A stretch of DNA of 64,000 nt from Pararge aegeria (GCF_905163445.1 NC_053195.1:1354501-1418500); one strand, 5' to 3'. Shown: positions 19,989 through 30,304, counted from the stretch's first letter. A program made the numbers and translations. The notes: generated from the sequence alone by a model not told the origin.

Positions 19989-20245
19989 GATAAATAAATA
20001 AATAATTAATTAATATACTACGACAAAACACACATCGCCATCTAGCCCCAAAGTAAGCGTAGCTTGTGTTATGCCTGACGAATATTTTTATGAATTATAT
20101 AAATAAATACTTATAATATACATATAAACACCCAGACACTGATAAATATTCATGCATATCACACAAACATTTTCCAGTAGTGGGAGTCGAACCCACGGCC
20201 TTGGGCTCAGAAAGCAGGGGCGCTGCAAACTGCGCCAATCGGTCA
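19989..20245 (-). repeat. SINE-A, full length
   Basis: Minus-strand copy: tail complement (AATAAATAAATAATTAATTA), CATCGCCATCTAGCCCCAAA, ACCCAGACACTGATAAATAT, then the head with GAGTCGAACCCACGG and CTGCGCCAATCGG. Both Pol III boxes are close to consensus. Confidence 0.9.
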
Positions 20246-20416
20246 AAAAAAAAAAACCATCTGGAAGATAAGCACTAAAATAGTAAATTATTTTCGAAAA
20301 CTAGATTACGATTCGATCCGACAAAAGAAAGCTGTAGTTTAGATATCGGTTTTTTAAAAAGAGTTTCAGGATTCTTAAATATAATTTATTTAAGAAGTCT
20401 AAAACTAAATTAATAT

Positions 20417-20596
20417 GACGTTGCCCGCATCATCGCTTTTTACCAATCCCGTTTGTGGGATAAAAAGTCTCCGTATGTTACTCTCCGTTCTTCAAGTAAC
20501 CCTTTGCCAAAAATCAAGTTGAATGGCTGCTTATTTAGGTCGTCAAGGTGGGACAAACAAACACACTTTCGCATTTATAATATAAGTAAGAATGGC
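20417..20596 (-). mobile_element. Helitron fragment with 5' end
   Basis: On the minus strand TACTTATATTATAAATGCG followed by AAAGTGTGTTTGTTTGTCCC is the standard 5' region of these Helitrons. The 3' side (GCGGGCAACGTCA) lacks the CTAG terminus. Confidence 0.6.
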
Positions 20597-20619
20597 TTTG
20601 ATATTTTGTGGAATTTATA

Positions 20620-20780
20620 GAAAATAGTCCATTTTCGTTTCCTGATGCAAAATCGTATAGAACTGTACCACAAAACCAAAAATTTGCCCACACCTTGATA
20701 TACACGTAATAGAATCTAATTCTAATCCCCCTACTTACTTTGCAGAGCACGTTGCGCTCACCAACGATGGAGCGCACTAG
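20620..20780 (+). repeat. U4 unclassified repeat, copy 1
   Basis: Paired with 22515-22660 in the same orientation: GAACTGTACCACA, AATCTAATTCTAAT.CCCC, then a CpG-rich end with GAGCACGTTGCGCTCACC and AGCGCAC. The class is unknown. Confidence 0.6.
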
Positions 20781-20965
20781 AATTACTAGTCATTGGTTTG
20801 AATACTGACTTAAGTGATTAGTTGATATTTTAATTCATTCAACGCTTTTCTTTGAAGAGAAACAAGGTCTGGAAGCTCTGATCTCAAGAGACAAAATGAC
20901 GTTCGTCATCATGTGTGACAGTTACAGACAAAATAAATTATTTGTTCATTCTAAAAGACCTCAAA

Positions 20966-21066
20966 AAACTTCTGATGCGTACTTACACACCAATTTACAA
21001 AGTATTTAGTGATATGGTAGTGATAACTATATTCGTTAACTTTAAACTAACGCTACGAGGGTTCCC
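20966..21066 (-). repeat. LINE-J 3' UTR fragment
   Basis: CTTCTGATGCGTACTTACAC, TAACTATATTCGTTAACTTT and ACGCTACGAGGGTTCCC follow the minus-strand LINE-J 3' UTR. The tail is lost. Confidence 0.6.
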
Positions 21067-21099
21067 TTAAAAAGTTAAAGTTTTGGTCAAATATTGCGT

Positions 21100-21290
21100 A
21101 TGCAAGTTACGTGCGTTTTGCACAATTAATATCTCTTGTTTTAACGGTAAAGAAAAACATCGAAAACCTACATACCTGACAGTTCTCCTTTATGTTCTCA
21201 AAGGCATGTGAAGTCCACCAATCTGCACTTGGAAAGGGTGGTGGACTAGGGCTCTTCCAATTCTGGGGGGAGAAACGAGCCATGTAATGG
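21100..21290 (+). repeat. SINE-C, body fragment
   Basis: GTGCGTTTTGCACAATTAAT, TTTTAACGGTAAAGAAAAAC, CAAAGGCATGTGAAGTCCAC and GGTGGTGGACTAGGGC follow the SINE-C body. The tRNA-like head is missing. Confidence 0.7.
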
Positions 21291-21319
21291 ACCATGGTTT
21301 AAAAGTGCGACTCCTCCAT

Positions 21320-21425
21320 AAATTCCAGTATGTAGGCATGTGATGGCGCTAAAGAAAGCCGTAGGGCAATTTAGAAAGAAGAACTCGGAGTCTTTTCCGA
21401 TCTACCGCAAGATCTTAATTATGAC
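21320..21425 (+). repeat. U3 repeat, copy 2
   Basis: GGCATGTGATGGCGCTAAAG is shared exactly with 13065-13084, and the similarity runs for about 100 bases. The reading frame seen in copy 1 is broken here. Confidence 0.5.
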
Positions 21426-21431
21426 CGTCGT

Positions 21432-21769
21432 TTTTTTTTTTCACTACAGGTTAGTCCTGGACTGCAATCTCACCCGGTGGTAAGTGATGATGCAGTCTAA
21501 GATGGTAGCGGGCTAACCTGTTAGGGAGTATGGTAGTCATATCCCCTAATCAGTTTCTATGCGACATCGGACCTGAAAACTAAATCGCTTAACGACACGT
21601 CTTTATCGGTAGGGTGGTAACTAGCCACAGCCAAAGCCTCCCACCAGACCAGACCAGAGAAAAGTCAGAAATAATTAATTCCCAAATTGCCCCTGTCGGG
21701 AATCGAACCCGGGAATTCCTACTTAAATTTACAGCGCTCACCATTGCGCCAAGGTCGTCGTCGTTTGAA
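21432..21769 (-). repeat. SINE-B, full length
   Basis: This is the best SINE-B in the window: T-run, CACTACAGGTTAGTCCTGGA, AGTGATGATGCAGTCTAAGA, CCCACCAGACCAGACCAGAG, GTCGGGAATCGAACCCGGGA and CACCATTGCGCCAAGG. Read on the minus strand, both Pol III boxes are intact. Confidence 0.9.
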
Positions 21770-22514
21770 CCTTGATAAGGGCCGGGGAATCATCCACTGT
21801 ATCATTCAATGTTCCTCACTGGACCTCTTAAAGTGGTTCTGCTTTGGCGAGCGTTGCTGGCTGGGTTGCAGTTGTATTGCGAAAGGTTTCCCTCAATTTA
21901 GTGACCAGGTAAGTTGGAACACTGTGGGGTTTTAGTAGATAGACGTCCAATATACTCGTTTTACCCCCTGTAGAAGTCTATGAGGAAACTTCTGCAAAAA
22001 AATAACAAAATATCGAACAATTTCGCATGGAATTTGAACAAAGATACCCTGCCCTGCCTCCTGATCCAAGTTTTTAACACTATCAAGGGATTACGAGGTT
22101 TTAGACTCGATACGGATAACGAGTTCGAGTCAACAAATTAAAGCATAAGAATTTCGGACAAGAAATTCTTAGCACCAGTCCGGGGTTAAGAAATTTGCTT
22201 TGTGCACTTCTGTAAATGGTACATTATGCTAAGCTTATATGATAATGATTGCAAATGTTTTAGGAGAACGAAGTTTTTTTTGGAAAAAGATTCCAATGGC
22301 GATTTCGTACCGGAAATGCTACTTTGGAAGAATATCCATGCAGCCTAACGATTTCAAACGGACCGCAGAGAGCCAATGAACCTCTTAGAGAGCAGATCTA
22401 CCTATAAAATATATAATTGTACTACACCGTTTAAGACAATGACGACGACTATTCAAAACCAAATCAGGAACTCTTTAAGCGGAACGCTGGGCAAAATTAA
22501 TTAGTTACCGATAA
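21770..22514. other. No confirmed gene; splice-donor-like site and a coding-like frame
   Basis: At 21901-21915 GACCAG|GTAAGT is a consensus donor following a frame that includes FGERCWLGCSCIAKGFPQFS. At 22262-22407 another frame reads RFQWRFRTGNATLEEYPCSL. Neither matches a family I know. Both may be remnants of mobile elements. Confidence 0.25.
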
Positions 22515-22660
22515 GTTTGCTTCGTCTCATATCCGATGCCAAATAGATTACAAAACTGCACCACATACCATATAAACTCAGGCGTAATAAAATCTAATTC
22601 TAATGCCCCCACTTGCTGTGCGGAGCACGTCGCGCCCGCTGACGATAGGGCGCACGTTAA
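22515..22660 (+). repeat. U4 unclassified repeat, copy 2
   Basis: This is the direct-orientation partner of 20620-20780, ending GAGCACGTCGCGCCCGCTGA and AGGGCGCAC. Confidence 0.6.
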
Positions 22661-24017
22661 ATACTGAACAATATAATGATCTATATACGAGTTGTACACG
22701 AGCTGGCGGGTGCGTATTGAATATTAATAATTTGTGTTGGGGGCAAAGACTATTTTGTTTTAATAGATATGTTAGTGATGTTACCTACTATCGTCTTACT
22801 ATATATTCATTATTAGTCTTTTTAGTCATTTTTAGACTGAATAATATAAGTGTATGAGATGAACAAAGTAAATAAAATTATTTAACTATCAAGCAATCTA
22901 CAATAGGACCGTTTTAATAGTAGATTGGCCAAGGTAAAATTTATTGTTTAACAGTAATCAAATACGAAGTGAAGATTCCTCGAAAAAAAAATAACTTTTA
23001 TGAGTACCTACTTTAAAAGTTCGTAAATCATATTATTTATCTATTTAAAAGCCTCTGTTTAATATGAATAAAAAACGAAAAACAGCGTTCAGGTCAGTAT
23101 CAGGAAAAAATGTTGCATTCATTGGCGTTTTACTAGTAGTCTTTAAGTATGATACCTTAATTACCAGTAAAAGCTTAAGTACCTATTTTCTGCCTGTTAT
23201 CATAAGTATTGACAATATTACCAATTCTATTAACACTTTTTTTTTGATGGATTTTTAATGAACGATGTAAAAAATCCTCGCCATAATAAATAATAATCCT
23301 CAAATTAGTAACACTACAGTACTATCACGTAAACAACCTTGTCAGACTTATCTCGTGGTTTTTTGCCAAGCTGTTAGAGCTAACCTTCTACCGTAGTCAC
23401 TCTTTTTGTTCTTTTCTAGTAGCCTCATTTCTCCTCCATCACTAATCACGATCACTCTTTATAATGCTGTACCTATGCGACACATCTACCTCGCTTAGTC
23501 TATGACAATAAATTCTGAAACTTATTCAAAACTGGCATCAGCGGTTGTAAAGATAGCATCTTTGTATACGGGATTTCCGGTGTCCGCCCTCCAGGACTAT
23601 AAATATGTCGCTAATTTCTCAGGAACTCTTAGATCATGCCATATATGTCTCTGGAATGCATTTTTTTCCTTTTCCATTCAATTGTTCAAAATACTTGCGA
23701 TGATTGTTAATGAAGCTGCATCTAGTTCTGACGACTGGAAGACGTCACAATCACGCATATTATAAAGAGATTTACGTGACTATAAAATCAATTTGTGAAT
23801 TGTAATAATTATATTTTAGTTATATTAATACGATATATGCAGTTTAACGTTATCGTTAGCTATGGATTCAGAATCTTAAGCCCATGATCTTTTAAAATCA
23901 CTATAATCATTAGTTTTTCAGAACAAATAACTATAGAAAGATCGAAAGCGAATATTAACTGGGTTAGCGCTTGGTTATAAAATATTAATGCAAAATTAAA
24001 AAGACTTCGAAAGTATT
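22661..24017. other. No gene seen
   Basis: 1.3 kb of AT-rich, apparently unique sequence. Short frames at 22603-22857, 23064-23258 and 23502-23765 show no domain or signal. No repeat ends were recognised. Confidence 0.4.
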
Positions 24018-24260
24018 TTGCAGTTGGCAGTGACCCGGCTTTCTGAGTCCAAGGCTGTGGGTTTGATTCCCACAACTTAAACATGTTTGTGTGTTGAACA
24101 TAAATGTTTTCCAGTGTCTGGGTGTTTATCTGTATATTATGCGTATTATGTATATTATTCGTAAAACTATTCATCTTCGTATCCATAACTCACAGCTACG
24201 TTTACTTTGGGGCTAGATGGCGATGTGGGTATTATGTTTGTTTATTTATTTTTATTCCCC
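24018..24260 (+). repeat. SINE-A, head damaged
   Basis: It begins inside the head (CAGTTGGCAGTGACCCGGC) and runs through TTTCCAGTGTCTGGGTGTTT to TTTGGGGCTAGATGGCGATG and a TTTATTTA tail. The A box is lost and the B box mutated. Confidence 0.85.
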
Positions 24261-24464
24261 ATCTCATACAGGCCTCCTCTATTGTAGCAGAAGAGATAAA
24301 TAATTAGTCCTAACGCTGCTCATATGCACAGCTTTAATGATTATTATCACATGTACATGTGGTACCAGTGTCCAACGACTTAATGCGCTCGCTCAGATGG
24401 CAACTTCCTAACTCGAAGCCAACTCAGAATTTTACTTGATGCTATAAATTGACGGACCGAGAGT

Positions 24465-24740
24465 ATGGCCCAAGTTTAATGGCCACTTTAAGTCACGCTA
24501 AGTGAAAAACAATGCTCATTAACAGTGCATTCGCAGAGTATTTCGCATTGCATGCAAGAATTACATCCTAAGAAAGAGGCACTATGTGTCCATCAACCTA
24601 AGGCGTAGTTGTTCAACCGGGTGTTATTGCAATAACACCGGTAACCATGCCCTTCAGGAATACAACAATGCTGGCTGGCGGTGGCGGACTTCCCCGGTAG
24701 TACGGCCTCTGTCACAAAACCTGTACTAGGTACTAATAAA
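24465..24740 (+). repeat. U2 dispersed repeat
   Basis: AATTGACGGACCGAG, TATGTGTCCATCAACCTAAG, ATAACACCGGTAACCATGCC, CAACAATGCTGGCTGGCGG and CTTCCCCGGTAGTACGGCC match the U2 order. Confidence 0.65.
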
Positions 24741-25114
24741 TCCGTGTATAACAATTAAATCCGTACTAACGCAATCAAGCCGTACAAAAAATTATGACGC
24801 ACTAAACAACTCCTAAACATAGTTCACAAGCTAAACATTAGTTAATTAAACACAATAAAACTCGTACGTCCGACATGTTTAATTACGTAATACTAATCCC
24901 ATGATACAATTGGATTAAGATCGATACAAATGCGCGCTCACGCCTCAATGGCGCCCACGCGCGGCGCACCGATGATCCATAATACAATAATAGATCATGG
25001 ATCGTTAGACGCGACATGATCTATGTTGTTATTTCATACCTACAGATTTCATGACTCTGTGAGTCAAGGAAGTGTTTTGACGTTTTGCAACACCGTTTGG
25101 TTTCGGGACACGAT
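24741..25114. other. No gene seen; short CpG-rich patch
   Basis: Mostly AT-rich, with CAATGGCGCCCACGCGCGGC near 24945-24965 next to a GATCCAT/ATGGATC inverted pair. Function unknown. Confidence 0.35.
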
Positions 25115-25290
25115 CATTATGCCAACCAATGGACGTTTACTGCTGGACTTACGACTTTTGTAGGGGGTTCTAATACTACAGTCATCTGTCACCTACGCCC
25201 TTTGATGTCATCTGTTTATCTCATTGGGCGTTTACCAACGCTACGTTAACTGGCAAGGTAGCCATTCCTGTACCTTGGGGATGTCCAGAA
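25115..25290 (-). pseudogene. RTE-like LINE ORF C-terminal fragment
   Basis: CCAATGGACGTTTACTGCTG, TTTGTAGGGGGTTC, TTACCAACGCTACGTTAACT and GGTAGCCATTCCTGTACCTT follow the same order as the better copy at 41827-42000. On the minus strand this is the RTE-type tail region. The reading frame is broken. Confidence 0.55.
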
Positions 25291-25655
25291 TAATGAATTA
25301 CTAGTTATGATGAAGATTATTTAGGTACATGACTTATGAATTACTTAATTTAATGTAAACTTTCACATAGCTCTATAACTATCCAAAATAGAGTCCCATG
25401 ACTTAACTTTCTTAAAGTTTCCTTGATTAATAATATACATTGAGTTAAAAACTTTGTACAAATACAAACCCAAGTATCAAGACTTTAAAAAAAAGCCTGC
25501 GGGCTACATATTTAATTTCTGTGTGAATTTTACAGGCCACTAGTAGCGACTTTTTAGGCGCATAAATAATGTGTTTCGGTTTTTAACAGTAAACAGTTAC
25601 TGGTAGTTAAGAAACATATATTTAAAAAGAAAGCCTATTTTGCGAATGGCTCAAA
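25291..25655. other. No gene seen
   Basis: AT-rich unique-looking DNA. Confidence 0.4.
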
Positions 25656-25745
25656 ACATAGAATAGAATAGAATAGAAAAACTTTATTGCAACACAAAAC
25701 AATAGGAAAAATACAGGGAAAACAGTTATGCTTAGTGCTTGGGTG
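25656..25745 (-). repeat. LINE 3' end with (TTCTA)n tail
   Basis: Read on the minus strand, TTGCAATAAAGTTTTTCTAT runs into repeated TTCTA units, a poly(A)-signal-like hexamer followed by a simple-sequence tail. Confidence 0.5.
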
Positions 25746-26177
25746 CAAAGGCAGCCTTATCACTAAAAGCGATCTTTGAGACTAAAATATATGAGTAAAA
25801 CACAATGAAAAATGTTTTTCTTAAAATAATCGTACGCAGATCTTAATAAGAGGCATTTACCCCTAACGCCGGTATTAATCTTTTGTTTCCATAAGTATAT
25901 TGCTGTAGACATTTGCGTAAGTAAAGGTCAAATAGAGGTCAATAAAAAAATTATATTTATGAATACTATTTTTATGATCAATCGTATTTCTACATTGCAA
26001 AATATATTTTGCGATCATATTTGAATCTTGCCTATTTGAAAGTAGATGAATCTCTATATTTTGTTCCATCTTTGCCATAATGTACTACACTCATTGTTTA
26101 AACTATGACTCCATGACACGTTTCCCAGAATAGATCGGGCGATCCAAATCAAATGCGCATGAGTCTTATAGCGTACT
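25746..26177. other. No gene seen
   Basis: AT-rich. Possibly more of the 3' UTR of the preceding LINE in its left part. No frame of interest. Confidence 0.35.
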
Positions 26178-26296
26178 AGTGATGGGCAACGTCGGAGGTT
26201 TAAAAAGAACTTAACTGATTTCCGTAAGTTCAATTAAAAAAATTATTCAATCGTGATAAATTTTGTCGTAGAAATGGGGACATATTGGTTGGTACG
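26178..26296. mobile_element. Possible left end of a hAT-like element
   Basis: TAGTGATGGGCAACGTCGG at 26178 resembles hAT-type termini. A related end in reverse complement, TAGGGATGGACGTGTTACG, lies at 27775-27793. LINE-J and LINE-H sequences occupy the space between. No convincing 8-bp duplication was seen. Confidence 0.3.
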
Positions 26297-26560
26297 AAGT
26301 CAAAGTCAAATATATCTTTATTCAAATAGGCACATAGATGGCACTTTTGATGCGTTATTATATACAAAATGTGTACATAGCAGTGAGTAGTGATGGCGAT
26401 AAACACAATCGTAAACTTAAAACTAAAGCTACGAGGGTTCCAATCGCGCCCTGGTCTAAGAAGAAGCCCACAACAAACTTAGCCGGGTGTTCTTTTTGTT
26501 ATCACCATCTCACATTGTCATTAGAACATATTTAAGAAGCAACCTGGTTAGAGCAATTGT

Positions 26561-27304
26561 TTACACCCAAGCTTTTTTATCGTTTACGTAATCCTTTATA
26601 CTATAATAGGACTTTTCTATAAGCTTTCGCTTAATACAAACTTTGAACTTCTTTAGTGACATCCCCAAGATATCAACCGGTAATTTATTGTAAAATTGTA
26701 TACAATTTCCTTTAAATGAATTGCTTATTTTGTGTAGTCTAGTGTACTGCACTGCAAGTTTATTTTTGCTTCTAACGTTCAAATTATTGCAGTCACATTT
26801 TCTTTTAAATTTTGATATATTTTTGTGAACATACATTAAATTTTCAAATATGTATTGGCTATAGAGTGTCATTATTTTAACATCTTTAAATTTATCTTTC
26901 AATGACTCTCTCGGACCCATTTTATAGATCGCACGAACAGCCTTCTTCTGCAGCACGAAAATAGTGCCAATATCAGCAGCATTACCCCATACTAAAATTC
27001 CATATGACATAATGCTGTGAAAGTAACTAAAATAGACTAGCCTAGCAGTTTCTATGTCTGTCAGGTGGCGTATCTTCTTTACTGCATAGGCAGCAGAACT
27101 AAGCCGGTTCGATAAATTATTTACATGAGGGCCCCATTGAAGTTTAGCATCTAACGTTATTCCTAGAAATACTGTTGTATCCACCGGATTCAATTCCTCA
27201 TTATTAAGTAGTATAGTGGTTTTTACATGTTTAACATTTGGTAATGTGAATTTTATGCACTTAGTTTTATTTTCGGGTAAAATATAACTGATATACCATT
27301 GCAA
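26561..27304 (-). pseudogene. LINE-J reverse transcriptase ORF, C-terminal 247 codons
   Basis: The frame includes ENKTKCIKF, FLGITLDAKLQW, RLSSAAYAVKKIRHL, ARLVYFSYFHSIMSYGILVW and IFVLQKKAVRAIYKMGPRES. These are hallmark blocks of the thumb and C-terminal part of Jockey-group ORF2 proteins, which copy element RNA into DNA at a nicked target. The catalytic palm (including the YADD-type box) would lie upstream and is missing, so the product cannot function. The 247 codons are open, which suggests a fairly recent copy. The methionine at 27304 lies in the LINE-H target-site duplication and is not a true start. Confidence 0.8.
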
Positions 27305-27684
27305 CTAAATCGGGTTAAACTAAGGACAGTTGTAGGTATTATAATAGGGCATTGCCTACTAAACAAACACCTTTCCATTTTAGATATAACCAACCGACCT
27401 CTCTGCAGAGCATGCATATAGACGGAGGACACACCGATACACGTAATGCTCCAATGCAATGGAGTAGCAGAAATACGCGCAGCACACCTTGGCTCCTTAG
27501 CAACACTCCATGAAGCACTCGGCGACCTGGGCGGTCTGCTAAGCTTGTGGAGTGAGGTCGGCTGGCTGGAGTGATCCAGCAGGGAGCCGCATCAGTGGTC
27601 ATACGTACAACAAGTTCAGACCAACCAAGTGCGGAATCGGCCCAGGAGCAGCAGAAGAAGAAGAAGAACTGGTATACCATTACA
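27286..27684 (+). mobile_element. LINE-H insertion with an 18-bp target-site duplication
   Basis: AACTGATATACCATTGCA (27286-27303) and AACTGGTATACCATTACA (27667-27684) differ at 2 of 18 positions and bracket 27304-27666. The insert ends in repeated GAA units directly before the right copy. This is the expected structure for target-primed insertion of a 5'-truncated plus-strand LINE. Confidence 0.85.
27306..27574 (+). pseudogene. LINE-H ORF end: RNase H-type C-terminal region
   Basis: The frame reads GIIIGHCLLNKHLSILDITN, RPLCRACI, then after one stop at 27419-27421 TEDTPIHVMLQCNGVAEIR, and closes with LSLWSEVGWLE and a stop at 27572-27574. GHC.LN.HL followed by a CxxC...H...C cluster is typical of the end of RNase H-bearing LINE proteins (I/R1/Jockey-related groups). 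Only the last 90 or so codons remain. Confidence 0.7.
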
Positions 27685-27793
27685 GGTTAGCCTGCATAAT
27701 CTATTTTAGACTAAATCGTCAACATTGTTGCAGTGAGGACTAAAAGATATTTATAAATTAGGATAACAAACGTAACACGTCCATCCCTAGATG

Positions 27794-28589
27794 ATACACG
27801 ACGCACGACGTCTAGCACTAAACGTGTAGCTCATGTTTAAAGTAACCTGATGAGATAGGCTTTTAGAGTTAATGAACAACTTCATTGAATCCTTTAAGTT
27901 ATATTGAGGACAGTGGATTGAGATTAACATCATCCTTAGACAATTTATGCCTCAAAGCTGCACAATGTCCTCTCCTGTCAAAGGCGGGAAGATATATGAG
28001 CAAATATAACAGACGCTATTTATATACTTATAGTTGTCGAACATTATTGCGGAGCTCTTCCGGGGAAGTTTACTGATGGACACAATTTTTTTTAAACAAG
28101 TTATGTTTAAAACAAATTATGTTAACAGAACTTTGACTCGGTACCCCGTTACAGCGATGCAGAAGTTTCGCTTATATTTCTATAACAATTATTTTTTTTT
28201 TAGTTATGATATTTTTTTGAATTCGTAACTTGGCACTTTTACAAGTTATATATTAAGAAACACGAGCGTAGATACCTTTATCTTGCATTTAAAGAAGTAG
28301 TTACATGAGAAGACCAGTTGAGGTGAGATAATAATAATTTTAGAGGCATTTCTAATAGTTGAGAGAATGGTAGAACGTAGAGGAGTAATCAAATTTCAAA
28401 TTATGGAGTAAGCAATAACTAGTAAGTTTACAAATTTATGGTTACATGTTACTAGCTTCCTCGGAAGGCGAAACATATAAATTCATCATATATTTCTATG
28501 AGCCTTTAAATCATTGGGAACATAAACGGTAAGGCTTTATTCGACTTGCTTAACGAAGCTATTTTCTTGTGGAAACTAATTACGATTTT
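27794..28589. other. No gene seen
   Basis: AT-rich unique-looking DNA. A frame at 27885-28076 has no recognisable motif. Confidence 0.4.
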
Positions 28590-28816
28590 GACGACCTCCC
28601 TGGCGCAACGGTGAGCGCTGCGAATTAAAGTAGGAGGTCCCGGTTTCGATTCCTGTCCGGGGCAATTTAGGAATTTATTATTTCTGATTTTTCTCTGACA
28701 AAGACTAACTGACTCCCACACTCCCTAACAGGTTAGCCCGCTACCATCTTAGACTGCATCATCACTTACCCCAGGTGAGATTGCATACAAGGGCTAATTT
28801 GTAGTGGAATAAAAAA
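28590..28816 (+). repeat. SINE-B with intact head and large internal deletion
   Basis: GACGACCTCCCTGGCGCAAC and CCCGGTTTCGATTCCTGTCC carry the A and B boxes (the B box has a change). The body jumps from TTCTCTG to ACAAAGACTAACTGACTCCC, deleting about 90 bases, and ends GTAGTGGAATAAAAAAAA. Confidence 0.85.
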
Positions 28817-28939
28817 AATCTGTTTACAAGTAAGTTTGCACTGCTTAGCTTCGATTTTTTTCAATAAAACTATTCAAATTTTTACTGTTGACATAGATTC
28901 TGCCAAATATTATGAGTCACAAAAATAAAAATTTATTTA

Positions 28940-29100
28940 TTTATATTTAATAAATAGCTACGACTCTCCAAGCACGACTTTGCAAGGGCTGCCCGGCGGC
29001 AAAAACTCTAATTTGCCAATATTTTGTATATTTTATATTAATATCTCATGTAATTTTTTGATTTAGTTTTTGATTAGTGTGACCAAATAAATAATTATTA
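28940..29100 (+). repeat. LINE 3' UTR with ATT-type tail
   Basis: TTTGCAAGGGCTGCCCGGCG is followed by an AT-rich 3' UTR, GTGTGACCAAATAAATAATT and ATT units. The layout fits a truncated LINE. Confidence 0.45.
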
Positions 29101-29112
29101 TTTTATATTATA

Positions 29113-29269
29113 CTAGCGGACCCCAGCGCCATCTGTCGGGCTGATTTGTGAATCTAAACCATCCAGGGTGCCACCCAAACGCATACCGAAAAATTCATTC
29201 AAATCGGGCCGGCCGTTTAGGAGGAGTTCAGTGACATACACACGCACACAAGAATTATATATATAAAGA
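29113..29269 (-). mobile_element. Miniature Helitron (157 bp) with both ends intact
   Basis: Minus strand: starts TCTTTATATATATAATTCTT, ends GGCGCTGGGGTCCGCTAG, flanked by A (29112) and T (29270). CTAAACGGCCGGCCCGATTT is the common interior phrase of lepidopteran Helitron relatives. No coding capacity. It depends on enzymes from an autonomous Helitron elsewhere. Confidence 0.8.
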
Positions 29270-29282
29270 TAATTATAATAAA

Positions 29283-29512
29283 TTAATAATGTAATACTAC
29301 GACAATTCCCAACCCCATCTAGCCCCAAAGTAAGTGTAGCTTGTATTATGGGTTCTAAGATGACTGATGAATATTTTTATGAATAATATACCTAAATGCT
29401 TGGAATATACAGATAAAGAAAAACATTAATGCTTATCACTAAAACTTTTTCCCGTTGTGGGAATCAAAGCCACGGTCTTGTACTCAGGAAGCAGTACGCC
29501 AGTCGGTAGTCA
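29283..29512 (-). repeat. SINE-A, head damaged
   Basis: Minus-strand copy: CCCCATCTAGCCCCAAAGTA, TGTAGCTTGTATTATGGGTT, ACTGATGAATATTTTTATGA, then a damaged head (GGGAATCAAAGCCACGGTC). About ten bases around the A box are deleted. Confidence 0.85.
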
Positions 29513-29846
29513 AATTTGTAGCAATTATAGCTTTAATATATTTTAATAGAACTTATGTACCAAGCACTTCGTTTAGTAATTTATACAGGTTTAAAAATAA
29601 CGTAGGTACTCAACTACACGAAATAAAAAAAAACACTGTTAAGTACAAAAATAACTTGGCAGTAAATTAGTTTGAAACGTCAGGCAACTTTGAAATGTTT
29701 CCTCAAACGCAAGTTTCACTCAATCTAGTCTGGTTAGTTTGTAACTGTGTTAAAATTTAATTACAGCTTGTAACATTAAGCTGAGCTTCCATAGGAAGCT
29801 TGAAATGCCATGATATTTATACACTGTTTTTTTTATTTCATCATCA
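29513..29846. other. No gene seen
   Basis: AT-rich, apparently unique. Confidence 0.4.
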
Positions 29847-29917
29847 TTACGGCCGATTGGCGCAGTGGGCAGCGATACTGCTTTTTGAGTCTAAGGCCGT
29901 GGATTCGATTCCCTCAG
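29847..29917 (+). repeat. SINE-A head joined to a LINE-J fragment
   Basis: ACGGCCGATTGGCGCAGTGG through GGATTCGATTCCC gives the complete Pol III head. It breaks off within the B box flank and continues as LINE-J sequence at CCCACAACAAAC. Confidence 0.85.
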
Positions 29918-30046
29918 CCCACAACAAACCTAGCCGGGTAATTTCTTTGTTATCACCATCTCACACTATATTAAGATTAATTTATGAAGTTAGAATAATT
30001 CACACCCAAGCTTTTTCTGTAAGCTAACGTTTTACATAAACTTTGA
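29918..30046 (-). repeat. LINE-J 3' UTR/ORF-end fragment fused to the SINE-A head
   Basis: AGCCCACAACAAACCTAGCC, TGTTATCACCATCTCACACT and CACACCCAAGCTTTTTCTGT follow LINE-J. About 38 bases of the ORF end are deleted between CTTTTT and CTGTAAGC. The right edge at about 30046 passes into an AT run. Confidence 0.8.
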
Positions 30047-30099
30047 AATTATATATTATATATATGTATTTGGGTATTGTCGTAATGTATTTATATTTT

Positions 30100-30245
30100 A
30101 TCATCCCCCCCCACGAGTCAATGGTCTCCTCAAAGGTTGTGAGAGCTTCACCCCCTCGTCCACCACTGGCCTAATGCGGAAAAGAAATCTATGAATAGGT
30201 AACGCTTAGGCATGCAGGTTTCCTGACAATATTTTTCTTCACTGA
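30100..30245 (-). repeat. SINE-C, degenerate
   Basis: GTCCACCACTGGCCTAATGC, AGGCATGCAGGTTTCCTGAC and a (GAT)n-type relic at the left follow the minus-strand SINE-C order. Confidence 0.5.
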
Positions 30246-30304
30246 TTAAAATGAATCAAACATAAATAGGATAGTTTTAATCCCACCAGATTACAAAATA
30301 AAAA

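Larger units (their letters stand above)
26297..27765 (-). mobile_element. LINE-J: 5'-truncated Jockey-like LINE with 3' UTR and (TTTGAC)n tail
   Basis: The minus-strand element ends at 26297 in tail units (complement GTCAAAGTCAAA), preceded by an AATAAA-containing segment and a 3' UTR of about 260 bases. The ORF ends at 26561. It is interrupted by LINE-H at 27304-27666 and continues to about 27765, where a frame-broken remnant includes NNVDDLV. This is the reference copy for the LINE-J fragments in the window. Confidence 0.8.

Noticed and set aside
26338..26535. Plus-strand frame of 65 codons
   Set aside because: It is antisense to the LINE-J 3' UTR. Other copies break the frame.
27339..27680. 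Minus-strand frame of 113 codons
   Set aside because: It is antisense to the LINE-H RNase H-type frame, which carries the recognisable motifs on the plus strand.
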